From Phosphoribacter sp037045055 (GTDB taxonomy: Bacteria; Actinomycetota; Actinomycetes; Actinomycetales; Dermatophilaceae), in assembly GCA_037045055.1 (NCBI GenBank), contig JBAOHJ010000001.1, positions 744,001 to 808,000 of the forward strand: a stretch of 64,000 nt of DNA, in the 5' to 3' direction. The notes beneath the pieces were generated by a model. It searched no databases, was not told where the DNA came from, and saw nothing but the letters and a program-made list of their open reading frames with translations. Positions 1 to 7,990 of the stretch are shown piece after piece. How positions within the stretch are numbered: position 1 is the first letter of the stretch; every line of letters begins with the position of its first letter. A program made the position numbers and the translations under genes.

Positions 1-288
1 GGTGAAGGTGGCCGACCCACCGGCCGCGTCGACCAGCCCGCACTGGCGCTCGTCGCGCCCGTCGTCGGCACCGACGAGAGCCTCGAGGGTATGCCGCGCG
101 TCGGCACCCGCAGCCATCCGCGCCAGCCCCTCGGGCTTGAAGCCGAGGTTGGGCATGGCCTGGGTGGCCACCGCCCCGGCCCCCACCCGGGCGGCGGGCA
201 CCGCCGCGCCGACGGCGAGGAACTTCGACGCGACCGCGACCCCGAGCCCCGCCCCGTCCGCGGACCTGGCGACGACCGAGAAGGTCAC
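1..288 (-). CDS. DUF1028 family protein (3' end lies beyond the window edge)
   Basis: The N-terminal 96 residues are present; the rest lies before base 1. After the GTG start at 288 the protein opens MTFSVVAR and continues with GLGVAVASKFLAVGA, then ATQAMPNLGFKPEGL and a D-G-R-D-E-R-Q segment. This series is characteristic of DUF1028, a family with an Ntn-hydrolase-like fold in which Thr2 would become the N-terminal nucleophile after Met removal. The substrate of the family is not established. It starts 15 bp after the ilvD stop on the same strand, so it is probably translated from the ilvD transcript. A GTATGCCG octamer at 89-96 is read here as Arg-His-Thr with the rare His codon CAT. Confidence 0.8.
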   Translation of the reverse strand, partial: MTFSVVARSADGAGLGVAVASKFLAVGAAVPAARVGAGAVATQAMPNLGFKPEGLARMAAGADARHTLEALVGADDGRDERQCGLVDAAGGSATFT

Positions 289-303
289 CGGGGCCGTCCG
301 GGC

Positions 304-1998
304 TCAGTCGCAGACCGCGCCGTGGCTGGCGCTGCCGACGAGCCGGCGGTACTTGCCCAGGACGCCGGTGGGGTACTTCGACGGCGGCGGGAGGTATCCC
401 ACCGCGCGCGAGGCCAGCTCGGCCTGCGGGACGTCGAGGTCCAGGGTGCCGTGCGCGACGTCCAGGACGATCCGGTCGCCGTCACGGACGAAGGCGATCG
501 GCCCGGCGTCGACCGCCTCCGGGGCGACGTGACCCACGCACAGACCGGTCGTGCCCCCAGAGAAGCGCCCGTCGGTGACCAGCAGGACGTCCTTGCCCAG
601 CCCGGCACCCTTGATCGCCGCGGTGATGGCCAGCATCTCGCGCATGCCGGGCCCGCCCTTGGGCCCCTCGTAACGGATGACGACGACGTCGCCGTGGGAC
701 ATCGACCCGTCGGCGACGGCGTCCAACGCCGCGCGCTCGCCGTCGAAGACCCGCGCCCGACCCTCGACCACGGAGTCGTCGAAGCCGGCCGACTTGACCA
801 CCGCGCCGTCGGGGGCCAGGGACCCGTGCAGGACGGTGATGCCGCCGGTGGCGTGGATCGGCTCGCGCAGGGCCCGGATGACCTTGCCGTCGACGTCCGG
901 CGGGGCGAGGTCGGCGAGGTTCTCGGCCAGGGTGCGGCCGGTGACGGTGAGGGCATCGCCGTGCAGCAGGCCGGCGTCCAGCAGGGTGCGCATGACGACC
1001 GGGACGCCGCCGACCCGGTCGATGTCGGTCATCACGTAGGCGCCGAAGGGTTTGACGTCTGCCAGGTGCGGCACTCGGGCCCCGATCCGGGCGAAGTCGG
1101 CCATCTCCAAGGGCACCCGCGCCTCGTGGGCGATGGCCAGCAGGTGCAGGACCGCGTTCGTCGAGCCGCCGAAGGCCATGACGACCGCGATGGCGTTCTC
1201 GAAGGCCTCCCGGGTGAGGATCTGGCGGGCGGTGACGCCCTGGCGCAGCAACTGGACCACCGCCTCACCGGACTTGCGCGCGAACCCGTCGCGGCGTCGA
1301 TCGGTGGCCGGCGGCGCGGCCGAGCCCGGCAGCGACATCCCCAGCGCCTCGCCGACCGTCGCCATGGTGTTGGCCGTGTACATCCCCCCGCACGCGCCCT
1401 CGCCCGGACAGATCGCCCGCTCGATGGCGTCGACGTCCGCCCGGCTCATCAGCCCGCGCATGCAGGCCCCGACCGCCTCGTAGGCGTCGATGATGGTCAC
1501 GGTCCGCTCCGAACCGTCGGAGAGCTTGGCGATGCCGGGCAGGATCGAGCCGGCATACAGGAACACCGCGGCGAGGTCCAGGCGCGCGGCCGCCATGAGC
1601 ATGCCGGGTAGGGACTTGTCGCACCCGGCGAGCAGCACCGACCCGTCGAGCCGCTCGGCCATCATCACCGTCTCGACCGAGTCGGCGATGATCTCCCGGG
1701 ACACCAGCGAGAAGTGCATGCCCTCATGGCCCATGGCGATCCCGTCGCTGACCGAGATCGTGCCGAACTCCAGCGGGTAGCCACCGGCGGCGTGCACGCC
1801 GTCCTTGGCGGCCTTGGCCAACCGGTCGAGCGAGAGGTTGCAGGGGGTGATCTCGTTCCACGAGCTGGCGATGCCGATCTGCGGTTTGGCGAAGTCGTCG
1901 TCGCCCAGACCGACGGCGCGCAGCATCCCCCGCGCGGCGGCCTTCTCCAGCCCGTCCGTGACGTCGCGGCTGCGCGGCTTGAGGTCCGGTGTGGTCAT
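304..1998 (-). CDS. ilvD: Dihydroxy-acid dehydratase IlvD
   Basis: Dehydrates 2,3-dihydroxy-3-methylbutanoate and its methylpentanoate homologue to the 2-oxo acids of valine and isoleucine synthesis. At 564 residues it has full family length. The Fe-S ligand cysteines are visible: Cys53 in TPCN, Cys126 in AGCDKSLPG and Cys203 in EGACGGMYTANTMA. The ATG at 1998 (MTTPDLKPRSRDVTDG) is chosen over an in-frame start 25 codons upstream because the extra residues are low-complexity and because a TAGGTT hexamer lies 7 nt before this ATG, fitting leaderless transcription. The DUF1028 gene follows on the same strand. No other branched-chain amino acid genes are in the window. Confidence 0.97.
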   Translation of the reverse strand: MTTPDLKPRSRDVTDGLEKAAARGMLRAVGLGDDDFAKPQIGIASSWNEITPCNLSLDRLAKAAKDGVHAAGGYPLEFGTISVSDGIAMGHEGMHFSLVSREIIADSVETVMMAERLDGSVLLAGCDKSLPGMLMAAARLDLAAVFLYAGSILPGIAKLSDGSERTVTIIDAYEAVGACMRGLMSRADVDAIERAICPGEGACGGMYTANTMATVGEALGMSLPGSAAPPATDRRRDGFARKSGEAVVQLLRQGVTARQILTREAFENAIAVVMAFGGSTNAVLHLLAIAHEARVPLEMADFARIGARVPHLADVKPFGAYVMTDIDRVGGVPVVMRTLLDAGLLHGDALTVTGRTLAENLADLAPPDVDGKVIRALREPIHATGGITVLHGSLAPDGAVVKSAGFDDSVVEGRARVFDGERAALDAVADGSMSHGDVVVIRYEGPKGGPGMREMLAITAAIKGAGLGKDVLLVTDGRFSGGTTGLCVGHVAPEAVDAGPIAFVRDGDRIVLDVAHGTLDLDVPQAELASRAVGYLPPPSKYPTGVLGKYRRLVGSASHGAVCD

Positions 1999-2005
1999 GG
2001 CCGCC

Positions 2006-2011
2006 AACCTA
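2006..2011 (-). promoter_or_regulatory. Putative -10 element of leaderless ilvD
   Basis: On the minus strand this reads TAGGTT and ends 7 nt before the ilvD ATG. That puts the predicted transcription start at or next to the A of the start codon. No convincing -35 element is visible. Confidence 0.5.
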
Positions 2012-2059
2012 CCGCCGGGCGGCCGCGGCGCCCACGCGGTGGCCGCGCGGGTATGCCGC

Positions 2060-2584
2060 TCAGCCGCGCCCAACGTGAAAGTGAGCCAGGGCCGCCGATC
2101 CGGGCCCGAGGTCGGCCCAGTCGCCGCCGTAGTGCAGCACCGCGACGGCGCTGGTCGGGAAGCCGTCGGCCATGCACGCGTGCGCCCGGTCGCTGCCCTC
2201 GCCGTCGCTCAGGACGCTCGCCAGGGCCGGCATGGCCGGGGCGTGGCCCACGACGACGACGGTGTCCAGGTCGCCGGCCTCCATGCGGATGAGCTCGAGG
2301 ACGCTGGAGTAGCCGCCGTGGTAGGCCTCCTTGCGGTACTCCACGAACTCGGTGCGGGCGCCGCCGCGGACCGCGCCGTCCCAGGTCTGCCGGGTGCGCA
2401 CCGAGGTGGAGCAGATGACCAGCTCGGCGACGATGGACTGGGCCTTGAGCCAGCCGCCGACCGCCATGGCGTCCCGACGTCCGCGCTCGGTGAGCTGACG
2501 ATCGTGGTCGTGCAGGTGCATGCCCTGCTCGGCCTTGGCATGCCGGACGAGCACGAGCACCCGGTCGCGGACGGCGCTGGTCAT
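2060..2584 (-). CDS. Histidine phosphatase superfamily protein (SixA-like)
   Basis: A 174-residue single-domain protein. LVLVRHAKAE near residues 10-19 contains the family Arg-His pair (R14, H15), in the RHAK form typical of SixA-like phosphohistidine phosphatases rather than the RHG of phosphoglycerate mutases. The second half contains the conserved VVVVGHAPAM segment with the second active-site histidine. The ATG at 2584 (MTSAVRDRVL) is preferred to a TTG six codons upstream. The substrate cannot be told from sequence; small-phosphoester or phosphohistidine hydrolysis is the family expectation. A GTATGCCG octamer lies just past the stop codon. Confidence 0.85.
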   Translation of the reverse strand: MTSAVRDRVLVLVRHAKAEQGMHLHDHDRQLTERGRRDAMAVGGWLKAQSIVAELVICSTSVRTRQTWDGAVRGGARTEFVEYRKEAYHGGYSSVLELIRMEAGDLDTVVVVGHAPAMPALASVLSDGEGSDRAHACMADGFPTSAVAVLHYGGDWADLGPGSAALAHFHVGRG

Positions 2585-2629
2585 GCCTCGAGCATTGCGC
2601 AAACACGTGGTGCGGCCAAGACCGGCCGT

Positions 2630-3556
2630 TCAGCCGGTGTGCACGACGTTGCGGAACGGCTGCCCCGCGGCATACCGGCCGAACTGTTCGCGCAACAACC
2701 GGGCGGCCCGCGGGGCTAAGGCGCTGGTCGCCCCGCCCACGTGCGGCGACAACACCAAGGTGGGGCAGCGCCACAGCGGGTGTCCGGCCGGCAGCGGCTC
2801 CGGGTCGGTGACGTCGAGGGCCACCCGCAGTCGCCCCCCGGCCGCAGCGGTCACCAGGGCGTCGGTGTCGACGACCTTGCCGCGGGCCATGTTGACCAGC
2901 AGCGCGCCGTCGGGCATGGCGGCGAGGAAGTCCGCGTCGACCATCCGCTCGGTGGCGGGGGTCAGCGGCACGATGAGCACGACGACGTCGTGATGGGGCA
3001 ACAGCGCCGGCAGCTCGGCGATGCCGTGGACCCGCTCGACGAGCTCGTCGCCGGGTCGCGCGGTCGAGGCGACCGCGGTGAGGGTCACCTCGAAGGGGGC
3101 CAGGCGCGCGGCGATGGCCCTGCCGATGCTGCCGTAGCCGACGACCAGGACCCGCTTGTCGGCCAGGGCCGGCCCGATCCGCAGCGGCAGCCACTCGCCC
3201 CGGTCCTGGGCCCGGACGAAGTCGGGGATCCCACGCAGGGCGGCGAGGATGAGGGCCACGGCCAACTCCGCCGTCGAGGCGTCGTGCACCCCGGCGGCGT
3301 TGAGCAGCTGGACGCCGGGCGGCACGTACGGCACCGCCGTCTCGAATCCTGCAGTGAGCACCGACACGGCCTGCAGGTCGGGCAGGTCGGCCAGGTGACG
3401 GAGCCGGTCGACACCGGTGAAGTAGGGGTGCACGACCACCCCCACGCCGGCCGGGTCGGTCAACGGGGCGGTCATGTCCCACGCCCGGACCCGGACCCCG
3501 GGCACGGCGCCGACCGCGTCGACCCAGGACTCGTCGGGCACGGTCACGGTGAGCAC
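2630..3556 (-). CDS. D-2-hydroxyacid dehydrogenase (NAD-dependent)
   Basis: 308 residues. The Rossmann motif VVGYGSIGR is at about 138-146 and the catalytic triad of the family is intact: Arg225 in MARGKVVD, Glu253 in DPEPLP and His272 in SPHVGG. Such enzymes interconvert 2-oxo acids and D-2-hydroxy acids; the substrate (phosphoglycerate, glyoxylate or another) is not readable here. It lacks the ACT/ASB regulatory domains of SerA. The GTG at 3556 lies 6 nt after a TAGGTT hexamer, which supports it as a leaderless start. The next gene is divergent across 49 bp, so both promoters share that gap. Confidence 0.9.
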   Translation of the reverse strand: MLTVTVPDESWVDAVGAVPGVRVRAWDMTAPLTDPAGVGVVVHPYFTGVDRLRHLADLPDLQAVSVLTAGFETAVPYVPPGVQLLNAAGVHDASTAELAVALILAALRGIPDFVRAQDRGEWLPLRIGPALADKRVLVVGYGSIGRAIAARLAPFEVTLTAVASTARPGDELVERVHGIAELPALLPHHDVVVLIVPLTPATERMVDADFLAAMPDGALLVNMARGKVVDTDALVTAAAGGRLRVALDVTDPEPLPAGHPLWRCPTLVLSPHVGGATSALAPRAARLLREQFGRYAAGQPFRNVVHTG

Positions 3557-3562
3557 TCGCCC

Positions 3563-3568
3563 AACCTA
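3563..3568 (-). promoter_or_regulatory. Putative -10 element of the 2-hydroxyacid dehydrogenase gene
   Basis: Reads TAGGTT on the minus strand and ends 6 nt before the GTG start, fitting leaderless transcription. Confidence 0.45.
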
Positions 3569-3594
3569 TCCCAGGGCCCGCCGGTCGGCCGGGT

Positions 3595-3600
3595 GACAAT
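3595..3600 (+). promoter_or_regulatory. Putative -10 element of the sugar-dehydrogenase lipoprotein gene
   Basis: GACAAT, an ANNNT-type hexamer, lies 5 nt before the ATG at 3606. There is no room for a leader with a ribosome-binding site, so a leaderless or nearly leaderless mRNA is likely. Confidence 0.35.
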
Positions 3601-3605
3601 GGGCC

Positions 3606-4814
3606 ATGCCAGCAGCTCGGGTGCGCGCGTGGGCCGGTGTCGCCGCACGGTCCGGTGTGGCCGCATGGGCCGGCGCGGCCGCGGTGGGCCTGGTCGTGGC
3701 AGGCTGCTCCGCTCCGGTCGCGACCGGCCCGACCGCGACAGCTCCGACGGCGGGCGTCTCGACCTCGTCGAGCGGGAGCACGGCGACGGCGACCACGGGG
3801 ATCCCGAGCTCGGGCGGGCCGAGCGCCACGACGGGGCCGCCGACCGACGGCCCCACCCGCGACGTCGCGACCGGCCTGCGGGTGCCGTGGAGCGTGGTCG
3901 TCCTGCCCGGGTCGGACGTGCTGGTCGGGGAGCGCGACACCGCCCGGGTCTGGCGGGTGCGCCCCTCGGGCGAGCGGGTCGACCTGGGCCGAGTGCCCGA
4001 CGTGGTGCCCGGCGGCGAGGGTGGGCTGCTCGGGCTCGCGATCGGTCCCGGCGACGGCTCGGCGCTCTACGCCTACCTCACCGCCGCGTCGGACAACCGC
4101 GTGGTGGTCCTGCCCCTGGGGCAGGCGGGTCTGGGCGCCCCCCGGACCGTGCTGAGCGGCATACCCAAGGCGAACGTCCACAACGGCGGCCGCATCGCCT
4201 TCGGACCCGACGGGATGCTCTACGTCGGCACCGGGGACGCCGGCCAGCGCGAGTCGGCACAGGACCTGGGCTCGCTCGGCGGCAAGATCCTGCGGGTCAC
4301 CGCGCAGGGGCTCCCCGCGCCCGGGAACCCGTATGCCGGGTCGCCGGTGTGGTCGTGGGACCACCGGAACGTCCAGGGTTTCGCGTGGGATCGGGCCGGC
4401 CGGATGTGGGCCAGCGAGTTCGGGCAGGACACCTGGGACGAGCTCAACCTCGTCCGCCCCGGCGGCAACTACGGCTGGCCGGCGGTCGAGGGCATCGCCG
4501 GGCGGGACGGGTTCGTCGACCCGGTGCGCCAGTGGCGCCCCGCGGACGCCTCGCCCAGCGGGCTGGCGGTCGGCCCGGACGGCGCAGTGTACGTGGCCGG
4601 GCTGCGCGGACAGTCGCTGTGGCGGGTCGGGGTGCGCGCCGACGGCTCGACCGACGAGCCCGTCCGGTTGCTGGCCGGCCGTTACGGCCGGCTGCGCGAC
4701 GTCCTCGTCGGTCCGGACGGGCGGCTCTGGGTGGTGTCCAACAACACCGCCCGGGGCGCGCCGCGACCCGGCGACGACCGGGTGGTGTCCGTGGCGAATG
4801 GCGACCTTGGCTGA
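3606..4814 (+). CDS. Glucose/sorbosone dehydrogenase-family (PQQ-type beta-propeller) lipoprotein
   Basis: A 402-residue predicted lipoprotein. The N-terminus is a signal sequence ending in the lipobox VAGC (Cys34), followed by a Ser/Thr/Ala-rich linker to about residue 80. The mature part carries the GSDH/YliI family signatures: GGEGGLLGLAIGP, NVHNGGRIAFGPDGMLYVGTGD, LGGKILRV, DHRNVQGFAWD and PGGNYGWP, including the histidines expected at the active site. Soluble PQQ sugar dehydrogenases oxidise aldoses at the cell surface. Whether PQQ is made by this organism is unknown, and no pqq genes are nearby. It lies divergently from the 2-hydroxyacid dehydrogenase gene. Confidence 0.88.
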   Translation: MPAARVRAWAGVAARSGVAAWAGAAAVGLVVAGCSAPVATGPTATAPTAGVSTSSSGSTATATTGIPSSGGPSATTGPPTDGPTRDVATGLRVPWSVVVLPGSDVLVGERDTARVWRVRPSGERVDLGRVPDVVPGGEGGLLGLAIGPGDGSALYAYLTAASDNRVVVLPLGQAGLGAPRTVLSGIPKANVHNGGRIAFGPDGMLYVGTGDAGQRESAQDLGSLGGKILRVTAQGLPAPGNPYAGSPVWSWDHRNVQGFAWDRAGRMWASEFGQDTWDELNLVRPGGNYGWPAVEGIAGRDGFVDPVRQWRPADASPSGLAVGPDGAVYVAGLRGQSLWRVGVRADGSTDEPVRLLAGRYGRLRDVLVGPDGRLWVVSNNTARGAPRPGDDRVVSVANGDLG

Positions 4815-4838
4815 CCCCTGCTGCGGGATCGGGTCGGC

Positions 4839-4844
4839 TAGGGT
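4839..4844 (+). promoter_or_regulatory. Putative -10 element of the DUF937 gene
   Basis: TAGGGT about 50 nt upstream of the DUF937 ATG. Unlike the leaderless genes, this one would have a leader of roughly 40 nt containing a GGAGGAG ribosome-binding site. Confidence 0.4.
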
Positions 4845-4893
4845 GCCCCGACAGCGGCGGCGAGCCGCGACCACGCACGAGGAGGAGTCGCTC

Positions 4894-5526
4894 ATGTCGG
4901 AGCTTGACCAGATCGTCGGCGCGGTGCCGATGGACCAGGTGGCGGTGGCGTTGGGGGTGGACCGGGGCCAGGCCGAGGCGGCGGTCCGGACCGCGCTGCC
5001 GGCGTTGTTGGGCGGACTGCAGGCCAACGCCGCCGACCCCGCGGGGGCCGCGTCGTTGGGGGCGGCCCTGTCCGCGCACGACGGCAGTGCCCTCGGTGCT
5101 GACCTCGGGTCGCTGGACCTCGGGGACGGCGAGAAGATCGTCGGCAACATCTTCGGGGGCAGCACCTCCGACGTGGTCGCCCAGCTCGGCGGAGTCCGCG
5201 GCGCCGGCGGGTCGGGTCTGATCGGCAAGCTCCTGCCGATCCTCGCGCCCATCGTCCTGGCCTACCTGTCCAGGAAGCTGGCGCAGCAGGGCGGGCTTGG
5301 CGGCGTGCTCGGCGACGTCGTCGGCGGCTCCCCGGGCGCCGGCTCCGCCGACGCCGGACCGGCCTCCGGCGGCGGTCTCGGCGACATCCTCGGCCAGATC
5401 CTCGGCGGCGGCACCGGCGGGTCGGGCGGCACCGGCGGGTCTGGCGGCGCCGGCGGGTCGGGCGGCGCCGGCGGCGACATCCTCGGCGGCATCCTCGGCG
5501 GCCTGCTCGGCGGCGGTCGCCGGTAG
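4894..5526 (+). CDS. DUF937 domain protein with Gly-rich C-terminal tail
   Basis: 210 residues. The start is the ATG preceded by GAGGAG, the opening being MSELDQIVGAVPMDQVA. Residues 1-135 match DUF937 in style: helical segments, an LPALLGGLQ repeat core, and LLPILAPIVLAYLSRKL, which is hydrophobic enough to contact a membrane. The tail is almost pure Gly/Ser/Thr/Ala with hexapeptide repeats and ends ILGGILGGLLGGGRR. DUF937 (YidB-like) proteins are of unknown function and often have such tails. The gene stands alone 79 bp after the sugar dehydrogenase gene and converges with the WS/DGAT gene. Confidence 0.85.
   Translation: MSELDQIVGAVPMDQVAVALGVDRGQAEAAVRTALPALLGGLQANAADPAGAASLGAALSAHDGSALGADLGSLDLGDGEKIVGNIFGGSTSDVVAQLGGVRGAGGSGLIGKLLPILAPIVLAYLSRKLAQQGGLGGVLGDVVGGSPGAGSADAGPASGGGLGDILGQILGGGTGGSGGTGGSGGAGGSGGAGGDILGGILGGLLGGGRR
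5407..5478 (+). repeat. Four tandem 18-bp units encoding Gly-Gly-Thr/Ala-Gly-Gly-Ser
   Basis: Units at 5407-5424, 5425-5442, 5443-5460 and 5461-5478 differ at only a few bases and encode GGTGGS, GGTGGS, GGAGGS and GGAGGD. In-frame 18-bp units mean that repeat-number change would alter tail length without shifting frame. Confidence 0.85.
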
Positions 5527-5537
5527 CGGCCTCGCGA

Positions 5538-6977
5538 TCATCCAGCGGTGGCGCGGGCCAGGGCGAGGACCTCGCCCAGCCCGGCCGCCATGGCGTCCAT
5601 GAAGGTCTCGGGGTCGTGCACGGCGGAGGCGTCGATGGTCAGCCCGATGCAGCAGGTGCCCAGGTGGGAGAGCATCACCGCCATCACGGCGACGCCGGGC
5701 AGCGGCCCGAACGGGTAGACCCGCAGCACCTGGGCACCGGCGAGATAGGTCGTCTCGGTGGGCCCCGGGACGTTGGAGGCCGAGAGGTCGGTGCGCCCGC
5801 CCAGGCGCATCACGCTCGCCCCGACCGCCGAGGGAAGCCGGTTGACCAGCGGCGTGAACACCGAGAAGGAGTCCAGCGCCGGCTCGTTCAGCTGCGAGAG
5901 GATCGCCCCCCGGATCGCGGCGATCCGGTCCGCCGGGTCGGCCACCCCCATGGGCGCGGCGAACATCGCCCCGGCGAACTTGTTGCCGCCCAACGGGTCG
6001 TCGGCCCGCCGCAGCGACACCGGCACGGTCACCGGGAGGTCGTCGAGCTCGACCCCGTGGACGTGGTGATAACGGCGCATCCCGCCCAGCAGGGCGGCGA
6101 GGTACGCGTCGTTGACCGACCCGCCGCCGGCGCGACCGGCCGCCCGCAGGTCGGCGAGGGGACACTCCAGGGTGCGCAGCAGCCAGCGTCGCCCGTCGCG
6201 CGGGGCCAGCAGCGGGGAGGAGGGCGCCGGCGGCGGCGAGATCACCCGGCGCAGCGACGCGGCGAACCGCAGCCCCTCGGAGGCCACCTCGTTCGGGTGG
6301 GACAGCGCCCGCCGCCCCGCCCCGGCCGCCTCGGCGGCCAGGGCGGGCAGCATCCGGACCGCGTCCAGCGCGCCGTCGACGGTGACGTCCAGCCGATCCG
6401 GCTCGTGCTCGTCCGCCACCGCGGAGACCGGCTTGTCCTTGGTATGCCGCCGGGTGCGGCTCTGCAGCGCCGCGAGCAGCTGCACCGCGCCGAGGCCGTC
6501 GGTGAGCGAGTGGTGGATCTTCAGCAGGTAGGCCGCTCGGCCGCCCTGCAGCCCCTCGATGAGGGTGGCCTCCCACAGCGGCCGGGTGCGGTCGAAGGGC
6601 AGGATGGCCAGGGACTGGGTGAGCTCGAGCAGCTCGGTCATGCCGTTGCGTCGACCCAGCGCCAGCCGCCGCAGATGGTAGTCGAGGGTGAAGTGCGGGT
6701 CGGCGCCCCAGGCCGGCGGGCCGGTCGGCACGAGGGGCTCGACCACCCGCTGGCGGGTGCGGGGCACCAGTCGGCTCGCCCACTCGTGCGCCGCGACCAG
6801 CCGGTCCCACCGGGGCGCACGGTCCAGGACGAACAGGCTGCAGAACGTCGAGGACTGCTGGGGATGCCGCTCGGAGCGCCACATCGTGGCCTCCAGCTCG
6901 TTCATCCGCTCGGCCCGGCCCCACCGCCCGGCCATGGCCCAGGCGCGTTGATTGCGTTCGCGGATCGTGTCCGACAT
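5538..6977 (-). CDS. Wax ester synthase / diacylglycerol acyltransferase (WS/DGAT) family protein
   Basis: 479 residues. The acyltransferase motif HHSLTDG is at 155-161, with the two histidines and Asp of the HHxxxDG catalytic signature. The C-terminal half has the family segments SVNDAYLAALLGG, LGGNKF and ASNVPGPT. The enzyme would move an acyl group from acyl-CoA to diacylglycerol or a long-chain alcohol, giving triacylglycerol or wax ester. It starts 2 bp after the gpsA stop and ends the operon plsB, HAD-plsC, gpsA, WS/DGAT. That context favours triacylglycerol formation, which is inference. The CGGCATAC octamer inside the gene is read as Arg-His-Thr. Confidence 0.9.
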   Translation of the reverse strand: MSDTIRERNQRAWAMAGRWGRAERMNELEATMWRSERHPQQSSTFCSLFVLDRAPRWDRLVAAHEWASRLVPRTRQRVVEPLVPTGPPAWGADPHFTLDYHLRRLALGRRNGMTELLELTQSLAILPFDRTRPLWEATLIEGLQGGRAAYLLKIHHSLTDGLGAVQLLAALQSRTRRHTKDKPVSAVADEHEPDRLDVTVDGALDAVRMLPALAAEAAGAGRRALSHPNEVASEGLRFAASLRRVISPPPAPSSPLLAPRDGRRWLLRTLECPLADLRAAGRAGGGSVNDAYLAALLGGMRRYHHVHGVELDDLPVTVPVSLRRADDPLGGNKFAGAMFAAPMGVADPADRIAAIRGAILSQLNEPALDSFSVFTPLVNRLPSAVGASVMRLGGRTDLSASNVPGPTETTYLAGAQVLRVYPFGPLPGVAVMAVMLSHLGTCCIGLTIDASAVHDPETFMDAMAAGLGEVLALARATAG

Positions 6978-6979
6978 GC

Positions 6980-7990
6980 CTACCAGCCTGCCCCGTGGAA
7001 CTCGTGTTCGGGGCGCTCGCGCAGCAGGCCCCGGTAGGCCGCCTCGACCGGCTGGTTGTCCTTGATCACCGCGTCGACCTCGCTGGCGATGCGCATCTCC
7101 ACGCCGTACTGCGCGGCCAGCTGCATGACGACCGACGAGGCCTTGACGCCCTCGGCCACCTGCTTGAGCTCGTCGGCGATCTGCTCCAGGGTCCGGCCCT
7201 GGGCCAGTCGGATGCCGACGCGCCGGTTGCGGCTGAACGGGCTCGTGCACGTGGTGATGAGATCGCCCATCCCGGCCAACCCGGTGAAGGTCAGCGGGTC
7301 TCCGCCCATCGCCACGCCGAGCCGGGTCATCTCGCGCAACGATCTGGTGATGACCATGGCTCTGGTGTTGTCGCCCGCGTCCAGTCCGTCGCCGATGCCC
7401 GTGGCGATGGCGAACACGTTCTTCAGGGCCCCGCCCAGCTCCGTCCCGACGACGTCGGTGGAGGTGTAGACCCGGAACATCGTCGCGCTGAGCAGATGCT
7501 GCAGGGCCTCGGCCTGGCTCTGGTCGGGCATGGCCAGCGTCGCGGCCGCGGCGAAGCCCGCCGCCACCTCTCGGGCGATGTTCGGGCCGCTGAGCATCCC
7601 GACCGGGTGTCCGGGCAGCACCTGCCCGACGACCTGGGTGATCCGCAACCGGGTGCCCTGCTCGAGGCCCTTGACCAGGGACACGACCGGCACCCAGGGC
7701 CGCAGGTCGTCGGCCAGCTCGGTGAGGATGGCTCGGCAGCCCTGGGACGGGACACCGAGCACGAGCACGTCGGCCCGACCGACCGCCGCCTGCAGGTCCG
7801 AGGTCGCGGTGAGCGAGGGGTGCAGGGCCAGCTGGTCGAGGTACCGGGAGTTGACGTGCCGGTCGTTGATGTCGGCCACGGTCTGCTCGCTGCGCGCCCA
7901 CAACACCGTCGGGCCGTTGCGCGCCGCGATCGAGGCGACCGCGGTGCCCCACGACCCTCCGCCGAGCACCGTCACCACGGGTTCACGCAT
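6980..7990 (-). CDS. gpsA: Glycerol-3-phosphate dehydrogenase [NAD(P)+] GpsA
   Basis: 336 residues, full length for GpsA. The N-terminal nucleotide-binding motif LGGGSWGTA is followed by LGVPSQ, the SLVKGLEQGT segment, LSGPNIAREV and ELGGALKNVFAIATGI, which carries the catalytic Lys region. It reduces dihydroxyacetone phosphate to sn-glycerol-3-phosphate, the backbone for phospholipids and triacylglycerol. The start overlaps the end of the HAD-PlsC gene by 8 bp and the stop is 2 bp before the WS/DGAT start, so the three are very likely translationally coupled. This links backbone supply directly to acylation. Confidence 0.97.
   Translation of the reverse strand: MREPVVTVLGGGSWGTAVASIAARNGPTVLWARSEQTVADINDRHVNSRYLDQLALHPSLTATSDLQAAVGRADVLVLGVPSQGCRAILTELADDLRPWVPVVSLVKGLEQGTRLRITQVVGQVLPGHPVGMLSGPNIAREVAAGFAAAATLAMPDQSQAEALQHLLSATMFRVYTSTDVVGTELGGALKNVFAIATGIGDGLDAGDNTRAMVITRSLREMTRLGVAMGGDPLTFTGLAGMGDLITTCTSPFSRNRRVGIRLAQGRTLEQIADELKQVAEGVKASSVVMQLAAQYGVEMRIASEVDAVIKDNQPVEAAYRGLLRERPEHEFHGAGW

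Noticed and set aside
1995..5252. Minus-strand open frame of over 1000 codons across 2-5.2 kb
   Set aside because: Overlaps well-supported genes on both strands and translates to low-complexity Arg/Ala/Pro sequence. The absence of stops is a GC effect.
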